In this document: one piece after another, positions 33,270 through 46,226 of the stretch
Layout: each line of letters starts with the position of its first letter
Position numbering within the stretch: position 1 is the first letter of the stretch
From: Chrysomallon squamiferum
Taxonomy: Eukaryota > Mollusca > Gastropoda > Neomphalida > Peltospiridae
DNA length: 64,000 nt
Direction of reading: 5' to 3'
NCBI GenBank assembly: GCA_012295275.1
Contig: CM022669.1
Location: 356,911 to 420,910 of the forward strand
Notes under the pieces: model-generated
What the model was told of the DNA's origin: nothing
Database searches by the model: none
Seen by the model: only the letters and a program-made list of their open reading frames with translations
Position numbers and translations under genes: made by a program

Positions 33270-33275
33270 AATAAA
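33270..33275 (+). terminator. candidate poly(A) signal of B1
   Basis: AATAAA 14 bases after the B1 stop, conserved at the same distance after B2 (complement of 40375-40380). Confidence 0.4.
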
Positions 33276-34000
33276 TTATTCCACTTAGTATCTTTGTCAT
33301 AAATTTTTGAGTTCCACGAATTTCACATAGAAACAACAAATTCTTCTGGCAACATCTTCAGCTAAAAACAAAACGTAAACTAACACAAACATGTAATTTC
33401 TATTATTTTGTTTTGTTATTTTACATTTTGAAACACACACACAGACACACATATATTTTTTTGTATAAATTTTGAAATGAGTGTTTCAGCTCTAGCTGAC
33501 AGACTAACAAACAAGGATACCAGTAGTTAATGTGCAGTGGTTAAAATAAAAGAGATGAGTATTAAGACGTAACACTGGACAGAAATTATATTCATTTATT
33601 ATAAGTAACGCTGTTTTTAAAAAGAAGATTATTACCAAATAAAGAAAAACGTGCACATTGCTAGAGTATTGAGTGTGCCTGTTAATAAAAGCGGTAAATA
33701 ATTAAAAATAGAAACACATTTTCTCTGTAAAGTATTTCGGATTTATATCCATATTAAGGTTCAGGCTCACGAATCGGAAATTCTGAAATCCTAAAATTTC
33801 TTCAAGCAGCTGAGACGATGATGTTTCTGAACTTAGAGTACTTTATACAAAACTACGAACTCTCAGCGAAAAATAAATATATTTCGTGTTTAACTTTCCT
33901 TTCAAGTATTCTCAGGTTATCTCACTGATAAGCCGAACAACTTCGAGTATTTGAGGTTCCAGGCATTTCGAATATAATCATGAAGTACAGTTTATAAATA

Positions 34001-35135
34001 AAAATAATATTAGCTATCATCGATTTAAACTGTGTCAATAACATTACATTGTAAACAATGATAAATAAATAAAAAGAAAGATAAATACTGTGGAAAATGG
34101 AGAGAAAAGTAAATAGCGAATTAAATTAATTAACAGGGATAAACAAATATAATATAAATATCTTCTTATGATATACCAAATATGACAAGGTGGGTGAGGC
34201 TTCAAAGGGGGATGTTTTGGAGCTGCTACATGTAGGAGCCTCAAAACACTCCCCACCGCAAACATTTTTCCTATCAGCCTTAAAAAGAAAAAAAAAAAAA
34301 AAACATCCTCGTCCCGAAATACTGTCTGTAATTATGTCAGCCTATACATTTAAATGAAATTTAAGAGATATACAAGCATAAAATTTAACGGATTTGAGGA
34401 ATATTTATTTTAGTTAATTATAATCAAGATTTGCTAATCAACTTATGATAATAATTTTGAAATGAAGGTTAAATGTTCAGCAAATTTTAGAGCAAAGATT
34501 TTATGTAAATCCTTTTTGCCAGTCCCCGTTCATGAAGTATGAACATCATATCAAATATCTTGTCTGTCGGTTTTATCATAATCAATATTAGTTAAATCAG
34601 AAGCACACACACACAAAGACACTGACACAGATATTTATATGTTATAAAATACGTAGTCACTAATATATTTTTAAGCATTCTCCAGTTTACCAATGGTTAA
34701 TTTTAAAGCCTTGATTTGTTTTTATTGAGTACTGAAGTAAATTAAGAAACTGAAAATTTGAATTTTTGCTAATATAACTTCAATAATGCAATAACTGTTA
34801 ACAAGCTATTGACAATTGATTACAAACATAAATCGTGTTGAAACCTATATAAATCAAATCACTGTGTATTCCTATATACTACAATGTGTTTGTGCTAGTC
34901 GCTATAAAACAGCTTGGAAGTGGTTGAAACAAAACCTGTATTACTCCGATTTCAATAAAAGCTGTTGATAAACATGTATCATGTGACTTGTGTCGTATTT
35001 TACTATTTATGGTATCACTTTATGAACAAGTTGAACCTGCTGTACATCTTTTGCCTTCAGAAAATACATACGCACAAACAAATGAACGCACATACTCACA
35101 TACAAACACACACACATACAAGCATATATGATTTA
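34001..35135. other. spacer with a direct repeat of the B2 upstream region
   Basis: No gene seen. The stretch at about 34760-34890 (including ACAAGCTATTGACAATTGAT) recurs in direct orientation at about 42411-42545, upstream of B2. A related piece at 36246-36285 (TACATTTGTATATTTCGTTT) matches 42633-42660. The insertion of Tigger copy B and CA repeats separates these pieces here. Confidence 0.55.
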
Positions 35136-35847
35136 TGCTTTGAGTTGCGAGCTGGAATCCGTGTTACGAGCTAGCTTCAGATACGCCGCCGCAGGTTGGC
35201 ACAACGAACAACACAATGTCCGGCCAGCATACCGCGTCTCACTCGTTTACTTCACGTGGTTACCTCGGCGTGGAAGCAGCTCTGTTGTGTTGTGTTCACG
35301 CTTTGTGCAGTATTTTGCCTAATTTCTTTTTTCTGACCATGGATCCTAAGAAAGTGATTGTAAAGGACAGTGCTGAGAAGAAGAAGCGGATGATGTCCAT
35401 TGAATTAAAGCTTGAATTCATAGAAAAACATGAGCGAGGTGTGCATGTAGTCCACTTGGCTAGGCAGTACAAGAATAAAACCATACTGAAGCAAAAGGAG
35501 TCCATAAAGGCTGGTACTCCAGCCAAAGGTTGATCTCCAAGATAGACACACTTTAGAAAACATTTCTTTCTTTATATTCTCTTTTTTTTTAAACAATATT
35601 TGCAATTATAAACACATTTTTCTTATTTAAAAACACGTTACAAAAAAAAAAATAAATAAAAAAAAAAAAAATAAATAAATAAAATAATAATAATAAATAA
35701 ATAAATAAAATAGGGTGGTTTTTAGGGGGCTGGAACGGATTAATGGTATTTTAGTTAATTTTAGTTGGGAAGATGATTTGATATACGAGCAAATTTTTTA
35801 CGAGCTCCATCACGGAACGAATTAAACTCGTAAGTCAACGTACACTG
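35136..35847 (+). mobile_element. Tigger/pogo-type element, copy B (5' truncated)
   Basis: The right end (reverse complement of CAGTGTACGTTGACTTACGA) and TA are present; the left terminal repeat is lost at a CA/TA microsatellite. It carries an open 5' transposase fragment MDPKKVIVKDSAEKKKRMMS plus a CENP-B-type helix-turn-helix (GVHVVHLARQYKNKTI) ending near 35533. No DDE domain. A poly(A)/AAAT tract at about 35640-35710 has expanded inside it. Confidence 0.75.
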
Positions 35848-36877
35848 TATGTATGTATGTATGTGTGTGTGTGTATATATATAGAGATATATCAATACGC
35901 GCTGTAATAAATACATACATACAGATGTATCTAATTCGACAATGTATTGTTGTTCATATCAAATCTAAGAAGTTTCACAGATCCATGGTTCTGCATTAGG
36001 ATACAATGCATAACACAACAGAGTAGAGATGTAGCTGGAGTGTTGAGGTGCCCAGTCAGCTTCAGTTGTCGCCCTTACACCATAAATATATTGTTTAATT
36101 TCATTACAACCTTTTGTATGTGCTAGTCACATGGCTCCTGGCATGACAGAAAGTAGCTTCTGCTGTATGTTAGTTGTACAGGGAGAAATTCTTCAATCAG
36201 TAAAAGAGTTCCTCTTCTTGCAATACAGTTTTTGTTGTCAAAATGTTGAGGTACATTTGTATATTTCGTTTAGATTGTTATCTTTGTTAAGAATATACTG
36301 TTGTTGCTGTTTTTTAAACAAAATGTTGTTGTTATTTTTTGTTGTTATCTGTTACAAACACATAAACCTGTAAAATAGAAATAAAACAAGAAGAAACAAT
36401 ATGTTAGAACACCTATATAAAAACAAGTTAATTAAACACATACACTCAAACACAGACACACACGCACAAACACAGACACACACACGCACAAACACAGTAC
36501 ATACACACTAAAACACAGCCACATACACACTAAAACACAGACACACACACACAAACACAGAAACATACACACAAAAACAGACACACATCGTCAAACGAAA
36601 CCACAGTTGTATGACAAGAATATTAAATGTTTTAAAACAGCAAGCTCACGAAAGACATTTTGTAACGACCTCAGGGGTGACATCTCTGACGAGAAAGATG
36701 TGTTTTCACCACAAATGACAAATCAATGTTTCAGTCATTACAGAGTGGTAGATCGAAACAAGGTTTGATCAGATTGAGTAAAGACTGTAAAAAAGAAAAT
36801 ACTGTTTATGTAAAAAATTCATGTAGTATTTTAATGTCTGCTCTCTTAGCAGCATATTTCTAGGTATTAACTGCACA

Positions 36878-36917
<40 letters not shown>

Positions 36918-37006
36918 ACTCAACAAAAAATAACTGAATTTTACAACTGGTGCTCAGTGCATTATTATAAATAAAACTTTTAGCTAATTGCTGAGTCGGT
37001 GACATA
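35848..37006. other. spacer before LicD copy A4
   Basis: No gene recognised. It contains (GT)/(TA) at 35850-35890, CA-rich repeats at about 36425-36585 and poly(A) at about 36880-36916. The last 80 bases (TTTTACAACTGGTGCTCAGT to the start codon) resemble the A2 5' flank. Confidence 0.45.
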
Positions 37007-38016
37007 ATGGTACCAAAGAGAAAAATCCTTATTGTCATTTGTTCACTGGTTTCGGTTTTTCTCATAATCGTTTTCTCCAGTCGTTTCTTAAGCAGGAACA
37101 TTTGCGATCACGGTTCAAGAAATACAGAGAATAATTTTTTCAAGCTGAATTCGGTAAACCAAAAGAGTCAATCTGTGGAAACAAAACTGATTTTGGATTC
37201 GTCAGCTGTCATATCAGGAAAGAAATATTCAAATATCATTTCATTCCAGAATGACGCTCTAGGAAAAACTCCTGGTACATGGTAGTTCCAAATAAACAGA
37301 AAATGGTAAACAACAGAGATCTAAGACAATTTTTGCCGTATATGTCGACGAGAGATCAAGTACTGATGCTTCTTACTTTGGACAGATTTCTTAAGGCGTG
37401 CAAACAGGGAAACTTAACCTGCTTTTTGTGGGAAGGATCTCTTCTTGGTGCTTACAGACATCATGGAATCATTCCTTGGGACGATGATTTGGATGTGATC
37501 GTAGTTGGTCCGAGTCTTGACAAGATTCGAAATGTTTTGTCACGAGTGCCAGATTACGAACTTCATCATCCTGTCGAGTTTCAGTGGAAATTTTACAGCA
37601 AGAATCTTCCTTCACTTACTGGTCAGCTCTATAAGTATCCCTTCATTGACATCTTTATGTTCTTGGAAAATTCTACGCACGTGTTTGGTGGGTTTCGCAA
37701 CATAAAACATTACGTATACAAAAAAGAGGATGTCTATCCAATTCAGTTTCGACTGTTTGAAAACAGGCAGATGCCAGTACCATGTAATACAGAAAAGTTT
37801 CTCAATAAATACAACCGTCGTACGTGCGAGTCTGTGTCCTATTTGCATAAGGAAAATAAGGTTCTGAACTCTGTTACGGTAAATTGTAGTCGACTGTATG
37901 AATTCTTTCCTTTCGTGTTTCGTCAAAAAGATCCAAGAACTGGTCAAGATATAGAAACATTAAAAATAGGAAATGAATCAGTGTGGACAGTGTCTGTATC
38001 TAAACAATGCAAGTGA
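37007..38016 (+). pseudogene. LicD-domain gene copy A4 with one 1-base frameshift
   Basis: Subfamily A with a shorter stem than A1. Start MVPKRKILIVICSLVSVFLI. The frame breaks at 37283, where the A1 reading TGGTATGTTCC has become TGGTAGTTCC, creating an immediate TAG; the downstream frame (to 38016) is open and carries the full LicD core. One signature residue differs: [14 protein letters not shown] instead of LWGGS. The C-terminus is the same as A3 (WTVSVSKQCK). Probably a recent pseudogene; the E in the motif argues for relaxed constraint. Confidence 0.8.
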
Positions 38017-39750
38017 AGACATTTATTTTTATTTATTTTTTTTTTTTTTTTTTTTGTGTTTGTTTTATGTACAAACCTGTAGAAAATACACCAGAAAACA
38101 ACGGTTTATAGACAACGCTACAAAAAAAAAAAAAATTTTATAAAGAACTTTTCACAAAAAAGTGTTTGATAGACGATGCTACCTAAAAAGAAAAAGATGA
38201 TAATGATACGTTCTTGCTAAACGCTGTTTTTAATTCCAATCATGGCTGAAACTTGTTATATTGCAGATCATGAGTTTTGTGTAAGCGAACTTTGTACCGA
38301 TTCATTTATTGAGTTGCGGACCTCAGCAAAATTGAACATACAAGACTAAACTGTAGATAAACATTTTATAATTGCATTACTATTACTATTTGATGTTCAC
38401 CTGATAATCGTGATCTGTCTCAGTTGTATTTTAGCTAGGTACGATGTGAATCACTTAGCTTCATTGTTCTATCTAAAACAATTTTATCAAGTTTGAAAAA
38501 TAAAGTTCTTCAGTGGTATGTAATTTATTGTCTGTTCTAATTTTCGATTAGTTTTATCGCTATTATTGCAAATCTTGTATTTGTTCTGTGATTTAATAGT
38601 GATGTTGTTACTTTTGTAAAGGAGAATTATTTGCTATAATTATTTATTCTGTCATGAAATCATAAAAATGTTTCATATCGACCATCATATCTTTTTCTTT
38701 CATTTAATTTTATTTTTCAGTCTGATTAATTATATGTTTTACTTTTATTCTTTCACTTGAATTGTTTTTACATTTTAGATGTATATTTCTTCTTGTATTT
38801 GTGGTGAATACGCTCAAAGATAATTCAGTGTTAACATGTTGAAAGAGCAATAGCTTGCAATCGAAAATTTCAATATTTCACAGATGACATTTCGAAATGT
38901 ACGCTAAAGAATTATTCAAACGAGATATTTCATATAAATAATTGGATAAATAAATAAAGAAAAAAAGAAAAAAGAAAAGAAAAAAAAGAGAGAGGCACTC
39001 AAATAAGAATTTACAATTGCCAAAACTGCCAGTGTCATAGTAGTAAGTATTATCATCATCAAACAGGACGACAATGTTGTCACGTTAATAGTACCAGTGA
39101 CCCTTCCTTGCACAATGTGGGCAATCCTTATCAGTCACAGTGACACCACTCCACGTGATAACCGATAAAATGTGTCACTGTTGATCACCTCACGCTGATT
39201 TGAATGAGGTCAACAGTCTGTAGACGCTCTTCATCTTCATCGCAAATCAAAGAATAAAAATATCCAGAAACAAACCAGTGACAGCTGTGAGATCAACAGA
39301 TTGAGAAAGAATGACTGAAACAACGTTCCACACTGATTAATCGACCTCACTGGAAATCGTCAAAATCAACACTGACTCTCCACGCACGTGTACAGGGCGA
39401 GTACGTGATGTACGTGCAACTTACTGAATGAGTTTCGGTATGTTGATAAACTGGCCTGAACGTTCTTTGTCTTTGATCAAAACGTATATTAGGTCTAATA
39501 GTTTAAATTAAAATTAAAATTTCAGATCCCCCTGTTTTAGTTTTGAAGAGCATATGTTTTTATGATTTAATTTCAGAATATTTACTTTGTCGCTCTTTTC
39601 CTTCTTCTAAGTCCAACAATTCAGGGACAGAATTTGATGTTTTGTTTATCGCTTCTTTTGAACCCTAATATTTATCTTTCGTTTTCGTTTATTTATTAGT
39701 TCTTACTATGTAATGTGATTGACACAGTTTAAATCAATGATAGCTAAATA
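38017..39750 (+). repeat. segmental duplication: 3' flank of A4, partner of 28874-30960
   Basis: Same order of blocks as after A3, including a Tc1 relic. It ends at about 39750, exactly where the right arm of the B1/B2 inverted duplication starts; copy 1 likewise ends (about 30960) just before the left arm. Confidence 0.8.
39060..39420 (-). mobile_element. Tc1-like transposase relic, copy 2
   Basis: Collinear with 30323-30690 (for example AAACAGGACGACAATGTTGT in both) and equally decayed. It lacks the part nearest the 31-bp array of copy 1. Confidence 0.55.
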
Positions 39751-39754
39751 TTAT

Positions 39755-42260
39755 TTTTATTTATAAACTGTACTCAATACTCGAAGTTGTTCGTGTTTTC
39801 AGTGAGATAACCTGAGAATATTTGAAAGGAAAGTTAAACACGAAATGTATTTGTTTTTATTGTTGGTTTTGTATAAAGTACTCTAAGTTAAGAAACATCA
39901 TCGTATAGCTGCTTGAAGAAATTATAGGATTTCAGAATTTCCGATTCGTGAGCCTGAACCTTAATATGGATATAAATCCGAAATACTTTACAGAGAAAAT
40001 GTGTTTCTATTTTTAATTATTTACCGCTTTTATTAACAGGCACACTCAATACTCTAGCAATGTGCACGTTTTTCTTTATTTGGTAATAATCTTCTTTTTA
40101 AAAACAGCGTTACTTATAATAAATGTTACGTCTTAATACTCATCTATTTTATTTTAACCACTGCACATTAACTACTGGTATCCTTGTTTGTTAGTCTGTC
40201 AGCTAGAGCTGAAACACTCATTTCAAAATTTATACAAAAAAAAAAAAAAAACAAAAATAGCTTCGGTGTGTGAGATTACTATTTGTTTTTAGCTGAAGAT
40301 GTTGCTGGAAGACTTTTTTTTTTGTGTAATTCGTGGAATTCAAAGATTTATAAGAAAGTTAGTAAATGGAATAATTTATTTCATCAATAATCACTAACTG
40401 CATTTGCCTTGCACTGAAATCGTCCGTAAAATTTGATTTCCTATTTTCAAAGTTTCAGTTTCGTATCCAGTACGCTTGTCGCTTTGTCTGAAAACAAAAG
40501 GGTAAAACTGATACAATTTTCTGCAGGGAATCGACGAATACTTAATTGCTATTTTTTCCTTGTGTAAATACGGAGGGATATGCAAGTCTTTACATTAGAC
40601 ATCTGAACAATTTCCTTCATGTGACACGGCACAGGAAAATATCGGTTCTGAAACAGTCGTCGTTGCAGTGGGTAGACGTCTTTTTTCTTATAAACGTAAC
40701 CTTTCACTCCAGAAAATAGGCCAAACACGTGAGTGGAATTTTCATCGAAGAAAAATATGTCTATAAATGGATATTTAGACTTGAATCCTGGTACAGATTT
40801 GGGCAGATTTTTCATAAAGAATTTCCACTGAAAGTTTTCAGGAGAGTACAGATCATAGTCCGGTACACTTGACAACGCCGTCCGAACCTTTGACAAATCT
40901 GCATCGACGACAATGACATCAACATCATCATCCCACGGAATAAAGCCCTGGTGCCTGTAAGCACCAAGGAGAGATCCGCTCCAGAGAAAAGTTTTCACTT
41001 TTGCTTTTTCACAAGTGTCAAAAAATTTCTCTAAAGTTATCAGCATAAGAACTTGGTCATTTATTGACAGTCGAGGAAGGAAATACCTAAGTACACTGTC
41101 ATTTACCATTACGTTTTTATTCGTGAAGTACCATAAATCTGTGAAGTCAAAGTCCATGTTAATTTGACCGAGTCGTGCATCCCTATTGCTAATTTGCTGC
41201 CAAAGTATGTTCATGTTTAACGTCTTTGGCAAAACCGTGAAGAAACCGTATGTAATAAACACAACGCACATTGGTATAAGAAGTAGAAACAATGCTTTTA
41301 CGTTTAGCAAATTGCTCATTTTAACCATTGTTGGAGATTGACAGGTTTTTGTAAAGAGAAGAGAATTATTTTAGTTTTTAGAGGTGTCCAGACAATGTTG
41401 CTTATCCTCCTCCTCTGTCAAACAGACAGCGAGTCTCTGCAGAGACTAAAATGTCAAGATCTACAAAAGTATAAAGACAAAATTCTGTAAATAAACGACA
41501 TCAACAATAGAAATATCAGTTGTCGTAGGAGCAGTAGAAATAATACTACCACAGAAGTATCTGTAGTCTAAATATAGTAATGTTTTTTAACGCCAGTAAT
41601 AATAACAACAGTGATAATATTTGTAGTAGTAGTAATGATGATATTGTTTATAATGATGACAATAATATAATGATAATAATAGTTGGTTTGATAATAATAG
41701 TATTAGATGTAGTAGTATTATCATTCACACGTGCAGTACAAGCGCCACAAATGGTAGCGACAGAAGAATTTTAAAATGGGAAAAGTCTTGGATCTGAGGC
41801 AAGTAGTTTCCTGAGCTATTGGTACAGTTTAAAACTTTGCTGAGAGAATTAACCGATGCCGGGGAGCCCAGGAGATTGTCAGTTTGATGTGAACGCCGTT
41901 TACGTAAGAATTGAAAAATATATCCAATGTCACGACATGTTGACCCGATTATTATTAATAGCAATATGAATTAATAAATATAACGTCAAGGACGAATACA
42001 GATGTTAAAACGACAATGAATTACTAAGTGAAATAATTTTAAACCCACTAATGCATTACGATACTAATCTAATGCAATGTTTTACTTACCAGTTTTTCTT
42101 CTTGTTCATATTACTACTCACTGCTCATAAAAAAAAAAATGTTGCTTTTCATAGAAAAATCCTTGCTGTTTAGCTTCTAATTTCAAATAATCGTGTTTAT
42201 GATTCCCAGCTGTGCTCAGAACGTTCAATACTATTGATCCAACTGCATTTGTAAGCTTTA
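39755..42260. repeat. right arm of large inverted duplication (contains LicD copy B2)
   Basis: Reverse-complement match to 31060-34000 over the 3' flank, the gene, the 5' UTR intron ends and the 5' flank (TTCAATACTATTGATCCAAC at about 42225 against 31092). Coding parts are nearly identical, while the intron and spacer differ, pointing to stronger conservation or gene conversion across the gene. Confidence 0.8.
40394..41328 (-). pseudogene. LicD-domain gene copy B2 with one 1-base frameshift
   Basis: Inverted partner of B1, with the same start [20 protein letters not shown] and core [14 protein letters not shown] / [11 protein letters not shown] / YPFIDIFFF. Unlike B1 it is open through [20 protein letters not shown], which completes the LicD signature. 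It then loses one base at about 40570-40583 (after NVKTC), so the last 63 codons lie in another frame ending SVQGKCS. B1 and B2 are thus broken at different places. Confidence 0.8.
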
Positions 42261-42697
42261 TGGTAAAATAACGTAGATGTGAAATACGTTTTTACTTGTT
42301 CTGGTGTTAATAAACAATCTAAAGATATATGGTATTTTGTCAGCTTATTCTTATGTTTTAAATTCAGACGTGAGATTCTTCCAAAGGGGTATGTTTTGTA
42401 TGTATTTTTTGCTAATATGACTTCAGTAGTTAACTTTAGTAATGCAATAAGTGTCCACAAGCTATTGACAATTAATTACAAACTTATAACAATTTATTCT
42501 CGTAAATCGTGCAGAAACGTATATATACATCAGATCTCTGTATTTAATTACAATTCACTGCAAGACACATCCAATGATTTATTGCCTTAAGTTTGTGTGC
42601 TTGCAAAACAGTTTTCATCTTCAAAAGTATTGACGTACATTTCCATATTTCGTTTAGATAAATAAATAAGCAAAGAATGTAATTAATTAAAAACACG

Positions 42698-42830
<133 letters not shown>

Positions 42831-43077
42831 CCACACATCAACTGCAGAGCAAAAAGATTAAATCTGTTACAATAATCTGACAAGAACAAGCTGTTGTAAA
42901 ACGTCGCAGTTTCACTTTCTGACACAGTAGTAGAAGTAATAGAAATAGAAGTAGTTGTAGTAGAAATAGTAATGATAATTGTAGTAGTAGTATCAGTAGC
43001 TATTGTAGTAGTAGAAGAAGTAGCAGCAGCAATAGTAGTAGTAGCCGCAGTTGTAATAACCTGCCACTCTCTGATGT

Positions 43078-43313
43078 TTGATAAAAATGGGTTTTACAGT
43101 TTGTTTTAGTTTGATAAAAATGGGTTTTACAGTTTGTTTTGGTTTGATAAAAATGGGTTTTACAGTTTGTTTTAGTTTGATAAAAATGGGTTTTACAGTT
43201 TGTTTTGGTTTAATAAAAATGGGTTTTACAGTTTGTTTTGGTTTGATAAAAATGGGTTTTACAGTTTGTTTTATTTTGATAAAAATGGGTTTTACTGTTT
43301 GTTTTGGTCTCAA
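43078..43313. repeat. 33-bp minisatellite, about seven units
   Basis: Near-perfect units TTTGATAAAAATGGGTTTTA + CAGTTTGTTTTRG. The unit length is a multiple of three and free of stops on both strands, producing repeating peptides (IKMGFTVCFGL on +, KQTVKPIFIKP on -) that are an effect of the repeat rather than evidence of a gene. Confidence 0.93.
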
Positions 43314-43867
43314 GTGACGAACTAATAAATATTACCTTCAATACATTAGGAAGTATTGCCCTTCGAACTTGGACATTTTGGGACAAACTGGACGTGTCAA
43401 CCAGTCTTATTATCCAGACATCTCAGCAGCTTCTCAATCTTTACAATGCTGCTGTTGCTGGAGAGAGAAAGTTTCCATTTTATGTCCAGTTTCTTTTATC
43501 ATTAAAATGTCTATCAATTAAAATTAACTTTTTTTTTGTTTTTTAATTATACTTACATATTTTCTTCAGTTCTCATAAATAAAGATTAATTATATTAAGT
43601 TAGAGTTTCAGAAATAAAGAAAGTGTTTCTTTACTCAATGACAAGCTAACAACGTGATTAGCGTGGTCTGGGCAGTTGGTACGGGGTAAGCTGCAGATCG
43701 TCGATTTTAAAAATCAATACCCGAGAGGTGGTATTGATGAAATGAAATATATTCTTCATAAGTTATCATCAATTAATTAAGTATCTTTGAGTGATTAGAA
43801 ACATATTTAAGTGTAAATGTCACAACAAATTATTTTAAATAGAAAAGTAGACCTGTAAAATTCTTAC

Positions 43868-43959
43868 CAACTTCATGAAGCGGCAGACAGTTATTTTGAT
43901 CTATAGATTCAGAAGGAAGAAAGAAGTCGGCATTATCTGGACGTCTGTAGAACGACATT
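43868..43959 (-). CDS. candidate coding exon with start codon, product unknown
   Basis: On the minus strand a TTGTAG acceptor is followed after one base by ATG and 31 open codons (MSFYRRPDNADFFLPSESID at the start), ending at a strong donor G|GTAAGAAT. Start codon, open frame and both splice sites in 92 bases are suggestive, but no matching downstream exon was found and the sequence is not recognised. It could be a chance exon or part of a gene with exons below 43868. Confidence 0.25.
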
Positions 43960-46193
43960 CTACAATAATCGGTAACCAGAACCAAAGCAAGATATATGGT
44001 ATATGTGATCAGTATTGTTTTTAAGTTCAGTATATTTATATATGACTGAATAATATTTACCTTACGTAATATCCAGGTTTACGTATAAGAGAGCATTAAT
44101 TACTTTAATAATCGAAATAATCCTGAATTGTAACACGGTTTCCTATCCTGCTCTATGAATACATAATCAGGATGGGCGCTGCCATTAGGTAGCCTTTTAT
44201 ACAAATAATTGTTTTAAGAAAAAAAAACCTTATAAAAGGAAACAATTCGATAATAATTCATTGTACAGTATAGATATAGACAGTTCACTAGTTTATTGTT
44301 TTAAACGCTAACAGTAGCGTTAAAACTCGCTGTTAACCTATACTAATTGTTTTTAAGTGAAAGTCCATTTAATCCAAAGGACTGGGTTGCCGAGTCACTG
44401 ACATATTAATGAATAATGTGACATTAATTCTGGTCCTTTAAGCATCTTATGGAACTCGTTCTTGCAGTTTAACACAAATTTATCAGTTTCATATTTTGTG
44501 GTTTTTTTTTTTTTTTTTTTTTTTATACCAAACATGTTTCCAAAAATCGAAGAGCCAGCAATTTGTTATTGTTATTTATTTATTTATTTATTTATTTTTT
44601 TGGTATGATTTTTTTGGTAGCTGGACTTATCTAGATGCCAGACGTGTAACTAATGTTTATGTTGTGATACACAGACTGAATATTTTGTTATATTATCTAA
44701 TATCATGTTAAATAAGCAGTTCTAACGATTGTGTTTGTCTTCCTCACTTCTGAGACAGCCTCTGTCGATATTTCGATCAGGAGAGGTTATCCATTGTTCA
44801 CACGTTTTACCATTGAACAAATTTAGCAGACGTCAGGCCAGTACGCAAGGGGAGTGGAATGGAGGCGTGCGCACCCCACCCGCTGTACTCTGCTGAGCTC
44901 TTCCGTGAATATATCAACAACAACAAAAATAGTTTGATGAATGTCAGCTGTGTGAAGTTTTCGCAATTATGGCAGGTCACATGGCGATGCGCAGTAAAAA
45001 TGTCGTTAATTTTCATTCGATGACTGAACGGCGAACAGAAAGGACCTAATGAAATTGCTGCAGACATATGTAGTAACCTTTCTTTTAATATAATTTATAT
45101 ATAACAGTCGACAAATTTTGAAAAAAAAAATAAAAAAAAAATTCAGACTTACTTCTCAGAATGCAGGGAAATGTGTTTCCTGTTTTAGATTTATAAAAGG
45201 TTCGGGACCACGGGACCTCCCTCATTTTTATATTTTTGTTATCTATAATGCACGATATGCATCGATTTTGCATCTCATCCATCTGTATTTCTACGTACGA
45301 GCCTGGGCTTGTGTTTCATTCGTACAGAATGTGTACTTCCAAGGTCAGTACACACTGACGTAGCTTGGTGTGACTTTAGCTGTGAATGTTTTATCCGTGG
45401 TAAATTCTGAAGCGAAGAGACCATAAACCCGTGTCACGCAGTTTGTCTGTTCGAGTCCCCAACTTCAAGCTTGAGCGTGCACTGCCTCGCCAAGTTTTAT
45501 TTGTGCAGGAGAAACAAGCTTGTTTGGATGTCAGTTTAAAGATGGTAAACTTTAAATGAAGTTTTATAACAATCGCTTTTTGAAGAATTACACTACCGAA
45601 AATATCGTATCTTATTTTTAAAAAGTAGAAAATCTATAAAAATACGCCAGTATTGTGGTAGGCGATTAGGTTTGTTGTAAAAGTGAGGTCGAATTTCTCT
45701 GTTTTGATGTGTAAACAAAAACATCTCGTAGTTTTTGATCACTTAGTGGTGCATTTCCGTGACGTTAATATTAGATTAAAACTTATCGCATTTACACTGA
45801 GTTTTGTAATCCAAGTTATCGTTTGTTTACGGACATATGTAAACTGGCTAGGTATACACAGACGAACAATCACTTTCATTTACTTTATCAAACGGTCTGT
45901 GATGTTAAAACTAACGATGAACAAAACTAAGTTGAAGTGATCGATTCTGTGAAAACTAATCCTGGTATCGATTCTGACAACTTCCTTTTCCATCTGCCGA
46001 GCATTTCCAGTGACAGCTACGTGATAAAGAAGGAAGTTTTAGACTGTTTTACGTTATCCTTTGTTTCTCATTTCATATGCACACACACTCATTATACACG
46101 CACGCATGCACTTTGCTTTAAGATCAGATCTGTTTATAAAATAAATAAATAAGAAAAACTATACAAAACTGAATAAAAATTATGATAACAAGA

Positions 46194-46226
<33 letters not shown>

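Larger units (their letters stand above)
31060..34000. repeat. left arm of large inverted duplication (contains LicD copy B1)
   Basis: Runs from about GGATCAATAGTATTGAA (31094) to about CATGAAGTACAGTTTATAAA (about 33980) and reappears in reverse at about 39755-42260. Shared blocks include the promoter-side segment, the 5' UTR donor, the whole B gene, the 3' flank and the TTTACCGCTTTTATTAACAG block. The arms enclose about 5.7 kb holding a Tigger element and A4. Confidence 0.8.

Noticed and set aside
43078-43317. Repetitive 11-residue peptide frames over the 33-bp array
   Set aside because: Same effect of a stop-free repeat with a unit length that is a multiple of three; no splice sites, signal or homology.
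44807-45067. 86-codon minus-strand frame in a GC-richer patch
   Set aside because: No domain, no splice or repeat evidence and an irregular composition; treated as chance.
45440-45480. GTTCGAGTCCCC resembling a tRNA B box
   Set aside because: No matching A box at the right distance and no cloverleaf could be drawn; possibly a SINE trace, but unsupported.
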